Source: Clostridiales bacterium
GTDB lineage: Bacteria > Bacillota > Clostridia > Oscillospirales > Oscillospiraceae
Length of the DNA: 36,576 nt
Direction of reading: 5' to 3'
Assembly: GCA_022785125.1 (NCBI GenBank)
Contig: JALFRA010000010.1
Location: 1-36,576 of the forward strand
In this document: positions 31,908 through 36,576 of the stretch, one piece after another
How the letters are laid out: every line of letters begins with the position of its first letter
Position numbering within the stretch: the first letter of the stretch is position 1
The notes under the pieces: model-generated
Seen by the model: the letters and a program-made list of their open reading frames with translations, nothing else
The model's database searches: none
What the model was told of the DNA's origin: nothing
Translations under genes and position numbers: made by a program

Positions 31908-34547
31908 ATGGGTACGAAAATGCTGCCTGACCAGGCTAGAAAACATGGAAAGCTGTCCATTTTTGTGAGCTATTTTTCGGGAACGGGGAAAAGCTATGCC
32001 ATGCTGGAAGCTGCTGACAGAGCTAGGCAGGCAGGGGTGGACGTAGTCATTGGGTTATTCTCCGCCCATCAGTGGCCTGAAACCAGAGCGTTGGCCGAAA
32101 CATTTGAGACATTGCCGCACAAATCTGTTGTGTGTGCCGGGCAGACCAGCGATGAGATCGATTTGGATGCCTGCTTAAAGCGCTTGCCGCAGTTGATTTT
32201 AATTGATGACTTGTCCCACCTGAACGTGGATGAGTCCCGCCACATGAAGCGCTATCAGGATATTGAGGAACTGCTGAAAGCCGGAGTGGATGTCTATACC
32301 ACCCTGGATATTCAGCATATTGAAAGCATTCAGGATTCCATCTCCTCTATATTGGAGGCTCCCATACGGGAACGAATTCCGGATCGAATCTTTGACCAAG
32401 CGGAACAGGTGGAATTTATCGATATTGAGCCGGAAAAGCTGCAACATCGCCTGTTCCAGCAAAAGAGGGGAGAGCTGATTTCAAACTGCACACTGGAGCG
32501 GTTAAGCGCGCTTCGAGAGATCGGCTTGCGCCGCTGTGCCGACCGAGTCGCACTGCACACATCAGCGTCCCAGGGCAAGATGGAGTACCGCACGCGGGAG
32601 CATATTTTGGTCTGCCTTTCTTCTGCCCCATCCAATGAAAAGATAATACGTACTGCGGCACGGATGGCAAGCGCCTTTCGGTGCGGCTTTACGGCGTTGT
32701 TTGTGGAAACAAAAGAGTTCCAGTGGATATCCCCGCCCAATAAAAAGCGCCTTCAGACCAACATTCATCTGGCACAGCAGCTGGGAGCATCGATTGAGAC
32801 CGTTTACGGTGATGATGTGGCCTATCAGATTGCTGAGTTTGCGCGGCTGTCAGGAGTTACAAAAATTGTATTGGGCCGCAGCGGTGTGCCCCATGGGCTG
32901 CTGTTCCGGAAGGCCTCTTTAACAGAACGTCTGATTGAACTTACTCCGGAACTGGACATCCATATTATTCCAGACAATGGGATGAATGGTCAGCTTGCGG
33001 CAAAGCATCGAGAAGCTATGCACATACCCACCATCTCGATGCTGGATTTGCTAAAGAGCGTCCTGATCCTCATTTTAACGACTTTAATAGGGTTTTTATT
33101 TGATAATTGGGGATTTACGGAAGCAAACATTATTACCTTGTATATTTTAGGGGTCATGTTGATATCCGTATTCATAAAGAGCTCGGTTTGTAGTTTTATT
33201 GCCTCTATCGTCAGTGTGCTGACCTTCAACTTCTTTTTTACCGACCCCCGGTTTTCTTTGCACGCCTATGACAGCGGATATCCGGTCACCTTCCTGGTCA
33301 TGTTCCTCGCTTCTTTGCTGACCGGATCTCTGGCATCCAGATTAAAGTCTCACGCCAAACGATCTGCTCAAGTCGCATGGCGTACAAAGCTTCTTTTTGA
33401 AACAAGCCAGAGCCTTCAAAAGGCTGGAACGCAAGAGGAGATTATCTCTATAACAGCGAAGCAGCTGTTGAAAATATTTCAGCGGGATATGATTACCTAT
33501 CTGCTTGGGCAGGATCAACTGATAGATCCGGAAGTTTTTCTTGTGAATGATATGGAGTCCTCGGAATGCTATACCTCTGCAAAAGAGCAGGAGGTAGCGC
33601 GATGGGTCGTAACCAATAATAAGCGGGCAGGTGCAGGCACGGATAATTTTCCTGATGCCTGCTGTACGTACTTATCCATTCGCACAGGAGAACAGGTATA
33701 TGGAGTGGTAGGGATCGCCGCATCAGAGAAACCCCTTGATTCGTTTGAGACGAGCATCCTTCTTTCCATTTTAGGGGAGTGTGCCCTTGCCCTTGAAAAC
33801 CAAAAAAATATTGAGGAAAAAGAAGCTGCTGCGGTTCTTGCCAAAAATGAGCAGCTGCGTGCAAACTTGCTTCGCTCCATTTCCCATGATTTGCGTACCC
33901 CGCTGACGTCTATTTCAGGAAATGCCAGCAATCTGCTCTCCAATGGCAATCTGTTCGATACACAGACGAAGGAACAGATGTATACTGACATTTATGATGA
34001 TGCCATGTGGCTGATTAACCTGGTAGAAAATCTGCTGTCTGTCAGTCGCCTGGAAGAGGGCCGCATGAATCTGCATATGTCTACCGAATTGATTGACGAG
34101 GTAGTGGCAGAGGCGCTGCGCCACATCAACCGGAAGAGCGTAGAGTATCACCTAAATGTACAAAGCAGCGAGGAATACATTTTGGCGCAAATTGATGCAA
34201 AACTGATTGTTCAGGTTTTGATCAATATTGTTGATAACGCCATCAAGTATACGCCGCCTGGCTCTGAAATTCATATTAGCTGGAAGCAACGGGATGGTTA
34301 TGTTTATGTTTCCGTTGCAGATAATGGTCCCGGGATTCCGGACAAGGCCAAGCCCCATGTATTTGATATGTTTTACAGCGCGTCCAATCGAATTGCGGAC
34401 AGCCGTCGCAGTATGGGTTTAGGCCTTGCCTTGTGCAAGTCCATTATCAATGCCCATGGCGGAGAACTTACAGTGACGGACAATGTGCCCCATGGATCTA
34501 TTTTTACATTTTCCGTACTGGCTGGGGAGGTAGAACTGCATGAATAA
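31908..34547 (+). CDS. kdpD: Sensor histidine kinase KdpD (full length)
   Basis: 879 aa. It has the N-terminal KdpD domain (Walker A FSGTGKSY, about 23-30; LILIDDLSHL), a universal-stress-like domain (SSAPSNEKIIRTAARM...CGFTALFVET) and four membrane helices about 385-490. GAF-like, dimerisation and catalytic domains follow: phospho-acceptor H660 in SISHDLRTPLTSISG, N box NIVDNAIKYTPPG, G boxes ADNGPGIPD and MGLGLALCKSII. It phosphorylates KdpE under K+ limitation. In Staphylococcus the stress-like domain binds c-di-AMP; the FTALF segment here is similar. ATG 31908 follows AAAGGGGGGGGA. It overlaps kdpE by 8 bases. Confidence 0.95.
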   Translation: MGTKMLPDQARKHGKLSIFVSYFSGTGKSYAMLEAADRARQAGVDVVIGLFSAHQWPETRALAETFETLPHKSVVCAGQTSDEIDLDACLKRLPQLILIDDLSHLNVDESRHMKRYQDIEELLKAGVDVYTTLDIQHIESIQDSISSILEAPIRERIPDRIFDQAEQVEFIDIEPEKLQHRLFQQKRGELISNCTLERLSALREIGLRRCADRVALHTSASQGKMEYRTREHILVCLSSAPSNEKIIRTAARMASAFRCGFTALFVETKEFQWISPPNKKRLQTNIHLAQQLGASIETVYGDDVAYQIAEFARLSGVTKIVLGRSGVPHGLLFRKASLTERLIELTPELDIHIIPDNGMNGQLAAKHREAMHIPTISMLDLLKSVLILILTTLIGFLFDNWGFTEANIITLYILGVMLISVFIKSSVCSFIASIVSVLTFNFFFTDPRFSLHAYDSGYPVTFLVMFLASLLTGSLASRLKSHAKRSAQVAWRTKLLFETSQSLQKAGTQEEIISITAKQLLKIFQRDMITYLLGQDQLIDPEVFLVNDMESSECYTSAKEQEVARWVVTNNKRAGAGTDNFPDACCTYLSIRTGEQVYGVVGIAASEKPLDSFETSILLSILGECALALENQKNIEEKEAAAVLAKNEQLRANLLRSISHDLRTPLTSISGNASNLLSNGNLFDTQTKEQMYTDIYDDAMWLINLVENLLSVSRLEEGRMNLHMSTELIDEVVAEALRHINRKSVEYHLNVQSSEEYILAQIDAKLIVQVLINIVDNAIKYTPPGSEIHISWKQRDGYVYVSVADNGPGIPDKAKPHVFDMFYSASNRIADSRRSMGLGLALCKSIINAHGGELTVTDNVPHGSIFTFSVLAGEVELHE

Positions 34548-35244
34548 ACCGTTGATTTTGGTGGTTGAGGATGATACGCCTGTCCGAAACCTGATCACGA
34601 CAACATTAAAGGCCCACGATTACAGATTCCTGACGGCGGCAAACGGAGAGTCTGCCGTTTTGGAGGCGTCTTCCCATAATCCTGAAATTATCCTTTTGGA
34701 TTTGGGGCTGCCCGATATGGATGGGGTGGAAGTGATCCATAAAGTTCGTTCTTGGTCTAATATGCCGATCATTGTGATCAGTGCCCGCAGCGAGGATACG
34801 GATAAAATCGAAGCGCTGGATGCTGGCGCGGATGACTATTTGACAAAGCCCTTTTCCGTGGAAGAACTGCTTGCCCGGCTGCGGGTCACACAGCGGCGGC
34901 TGGCCGCACTGCAGATTGGTACCATAAATACAGACGCCATTTTTACAAATGGTAAGTTAAAGGTGGACTATGCAGCAGGCTGTGCTTTTCTGGATGGACA
35001 AGAGCTTCACCTCACCCCCAGCGAGTATAAGCTGCTGTGCCTGCTTTGCAAGAATGTGGGAAAAGTGCTGACCCACACATTCATTACCCAACAGATTTGG
35101 GGAAGAAGTTGGGAAAACGATGTAGCTTCACTTCGTGTCTTTATGGCAACGCTTCGTAAGAAACTGGAGAAGGAACCGGGCTCACCGCAGTATATTCAGA
35201 CTCACATTGGGGTTGGATATCGCATGATGAGAGTGGAACAGTAA
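34540..35244 (+). CDS. kdpE: Response regulator KdpE
   Basis: 234 aa. Receiver domain with acidic pair E10-D11-D12, phospho-acceptor D54 (LLDLGLPDMDG), and K-containing LTKPFSVEELLARL. The C-terminal OmpR/PhoB winged helix has LTPSEYKLLCLLCKNVGKVL and VASLRVFMATLRKKLE, ending GVGYRM. It activates the kdp promoters. Coupled to kdpD through an 8-base overlap and closed by a strong terminator. Confidence 0.95.
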   Translation: MNKPLILVVEDDTPVRNLITTTLKAHDYRFLTAANGESAVLEASSHNPEIILLDLGLPDMDGVEVIHKVRSWSNMPIIVISARSEDTDKIEALDAGADDYLTKPFSVEELLARLRVTQRRLAALQIGTINTDAIFTNGKLKVDYAAGCAFLDGQELHLTPSEYKLLCLLCKNVGKVLTHTFITQQIWGRSWENDVASLRVFMATLRKKLEKEPGSPQYIQTHIGVGYRMMRVEQ

Positions 35245-35285
35245 ACAGGAGGCACCCATTCTTAACTGAATGGGTGCCTCCTGTT
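35243..35285 (+). terminator. Terminator of kdpDE
   Basis: A perfect 19-bp stem (35243-35261 with 35268-35286 region) starts at the kdpE stop codon, followed by GTGTTT. Confidence 0.85.
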
Positions 35286-35304
35286 TGTGTTTAAAGCATA
35301 AAAA

Positions 35305-35341
35305 AGCAGGAGATACGTTCCTTACGGAACGATCTCCTGCT
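35305..35341. repeat. Hairpin repeat HR, copy 2
   Basis: Same outer arms (AGCAGGAGAT with ATCTCCTGCT) and almost the same inner hairpin as 23594-23630. T runs on both sides allow termination in both directions. On the minus strand it lies 30 bases behind the rpsI fragment stop, where an rpsI terminator would be expected. Confidence 0.8.
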
Positions 35342-35373
35342 TTTGCGTTCGGATATTCTGAGACGCAGAAAAA

Positions 35374-35424
35374 TCAGCGCTTGCTGAACTGGGGAGCGCG
35401 ACGAGCAGCCTTCAGACCGTACTT
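35374..35424 (-). pseudogene. rpsI: 3' end of rpsI (ribosomal protein S9), attachment-site remnant
   Basis: On the minus strand the frame reads KYGLKAARRAPQFSKR then TGA, the hallmark C-terminus of bacterial ribosomal protein S9. Upstream of it the frame no longer resembles S9 (GKSSLRRL), so only the last 16 codons are present. A fragment of a conserved gene's 3' end beside a tyrosine recombinase is typical of an attachment site left by an integrative element. Confidence 0.75.
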
Positions 35425-35519
35425 CAATCGTCTGAGCGATGATTTTCCTTGATATTCCGGGCTTTTTTGAGCCTCGGCCCCTCGGTTGTCCTATTCCTTA
35501 ACCAAAAAACAGGCCACTT

Positions 35520-36428
35520 TTACGAGGGGACAGCTTGATGAAATGCAGAATTTACTACATCGAATAGCTGTTCTGGTTTATTATACTTTACTCTTGCATA
35601 GATGTCCATAGTTGTCTTGCTGTTCTCATGTCCGGCAAGGTACTGGACCGTCTTGGGGTCAACACCTGCATACAGAAGATTGGTGATGTAGGTATGCCGC
35701 AGCAGGTGCGGTGTCACATCGAAGTCCAGGCTATACACAATGTTGGGATTGTTTTTCTGATGTCCTCCCAGACTCGGCTGAACAGTGTACTTGATGCTCT
35801 GTCCGTTCACATACTTATAATAGGTACGCTCCTTGGTAGACCGAACAACGATGTACTGCCAGACACGTTTGAACTGCGAATATGACAAGGGCTGTCCCTC
35901 ACTATCGGCAATCACATATTCCGATTTGGAGGCAGCCTTGGCTTCCCGCAGACAATTCACAAGGCATTTGGGAATGGGAATATCCCTTCTTGCTGCTTTC
36001 GTCTTAAGCGTTGTAGAGATAACCGGTCTGTTATGCTCTGATCGCCATGCGCGCCGCACAGAGATATATGGAGTGGGTGCATCGAGGAACACACAATCCC
36101 ATTGCAAGGCGAGAGCTTCTTCTCGGCGCAGACCGGCATATAAGCCGATCATGGTAAACAGATACGGCGGAAGTCCTTTGACGGTTTCCAGCAGCACTTC
36201 CACCTGCTGGTCTGTCAGCGAATCTTTCTTTTGGGTCGGTTTCCCTCCTTTTGCCGAAATCCCCTCACACGGATTGTATTCCAGCAACTGGCTCCGCTCT
36301 GCCGAGTAAAAAATGCACTTGAGGAGCATATTCACCGTATTGTGCAGGCTCTCGGACTTATTGGACAATGGGATCAGCGCCAGACGAATATCATCCGCTG
36401 TTACTTCCTCCATATACATATCTCCCAA
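35520..36428 (-). CDS. Tyrosine recombinase / integrase (N-terminus missing or replaced)
   Basis: 302 aa from TTG 36428. It contains the core-binding helices (EVTADDIRLALIPLSNKSES...) and the full catalytic domain: R in YAGLRREEALALQW, K in TLKTKAARRDIPI, HxxR in TPHLLRHTYITNLL, H in LAGHENSKTTMDIYARV with the nucleophile Y. Phage-type integrases usually have an additional N-terminal arm-binding domain and start of the core domain, absent here because the upstream frame is a piece of a second recombinase. Its 3' end lies 95 bases from the rpsI fragment, as for element-borne integrases beside att sites. Activity is uncertain. Confidence 0.82.
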   Translation of the reverse strand: MGDMYMEEVTADDIRLALIPLSNKSESLHNTVNMLLKCIFYSAERSQLLEYNPCEGISAKGGKPTQKKDSLTDQQVEVLLETVKGLPPYLFTMIGLYAGLRREEALALQWDCVFLDAPTPYISVRRAWRSEHNRPVISTTLKTKAARRDIPIPKCLVNCLREAKAASKSEYVIADSEGQPLSYSQFKRVWQYIVVRSTKERTYYKYVNGQSIKYTVQPSLGGHQKNNPNIVYSLDFDVTPHLLRHTYITNLLYAGVDPKTVQYLAGHENSKTTMDIYARVKYNKPEQLFDVVNSAFHQAVPS

Positions 36429-36576
36429 AGGCTTGATATGGTCGGGTCCTCGTCAATCACATGGCTCTCCTTGGCCGCCCGGAAAATGGACTTGCAGAGA
36501 ATCACCACAGACTTATAAACCGAAGCCGACTTCTTGGAAACAGGTACGAGGGCAAGTTGGATGTCATCCAGGGATA
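36401..36576 (-). pseudogene. Fragment of a second tyrosine recombinase (continues beyond window)
   Basis: The frame entering from the right edge reads LDDIQLALVPVSKKSASVYK...CKSIFRAAKES before ending at 36401. This parallels ADDIRLALIPLSNKSESLHN...LKCIFYSAERS in the next recombinase, at roughly 45 percent identity. Two related recombinase genes have thus been joined within the core-binding domain. Confidence 0.6.

Overview
The window looks like a chromosomal segment of a Gram-positive, spore-forming Clostridia (probably a gut Oscillospiraceae of the Flavonifractor/Lawsonibacter type). This is inferred from an alpha/beta-type small acid-soluble spore protein, an S-layer-homology protein, the Firmicute type of ethanolamine-utilisation operon and strong AGGAGG ribosome binding sites. 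Base composition is uneven: the left half is very GC-rich, while the Kdp sensor genes and the integrase at the right are clearly more AT-rich.

Layout. 1-1440: end of an SLH protein, a SASP gene and a small minus-strand gene with carbohydrate-binding-like modules. 1580-13560: a polycistronic ethanolamine microcompartment operon, eutG-A-B-C-L-E-M-T-pduL-(hypothetical)-N-H-Q. It encodes the AdoCbl-dependent lyase and its reactivase, the aldehyde and alcohol dehydrogenases, a phosphotransacylase, shell proteins, a cobalamin adenosyltransferase, the permease and EutQ. Two kinds of palindromic intergenic repeat sit between its genes. At two junctions the repeat is flanked by short codon-diverged remnants of eutA and pduL. 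13556-15340: a small membrane protein, an OB-fold SSB-like protein and an AIM24-family protein.

15660-23290, minus strand: one transcription unit read from a near-consensus promoter at 23263-23291. Its roughly 500-nt leader holds a canonical cobalamin riboswitch and, upstream of that, a second compact structured element, each followed by an intrinsic terminator hairpin. The genes are a protein of homing-endonuclease-type repeats, a complete nickel/peptide-family ABC importer (lipoprotein, two permeases, two ATPases) and a SAM methyltransferase. The likely role is import of cobalt, nickel or a corrinoid-related ligand under B12 control, which fits the B12 demand of the eut operon.

23300-24380 is about 1 kb with hairpins but no convincing gene. 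24380-35290 is a potassium-uptake (Kdp) locus: a kinase-less KdpD paralogue, a 32-aa membrane peptide, kdpF, kdpA, kdpB, kdpC, a 64-aa membrane protein, a full-length KdpD kinase and KdpE. Four promoter-proximal sites carry 7-bp direct repeats of TCTTWAT type spaced 11 bp apart, a plausible KdpE operator. 35370-36576: a 51-bp fragment encoding the C-terminus of ribosomal protein S9 (rpsI) next to a tyrosine recombinase, preceded by a fragment of a second recombinase. This suggests an integrative-element boundary at the rpsI 3' end; a degenerate rpsI-like end and a matching hairpin at 23594-23810 raise the possibility that the Kdp locus is an island between attachment-site scars.
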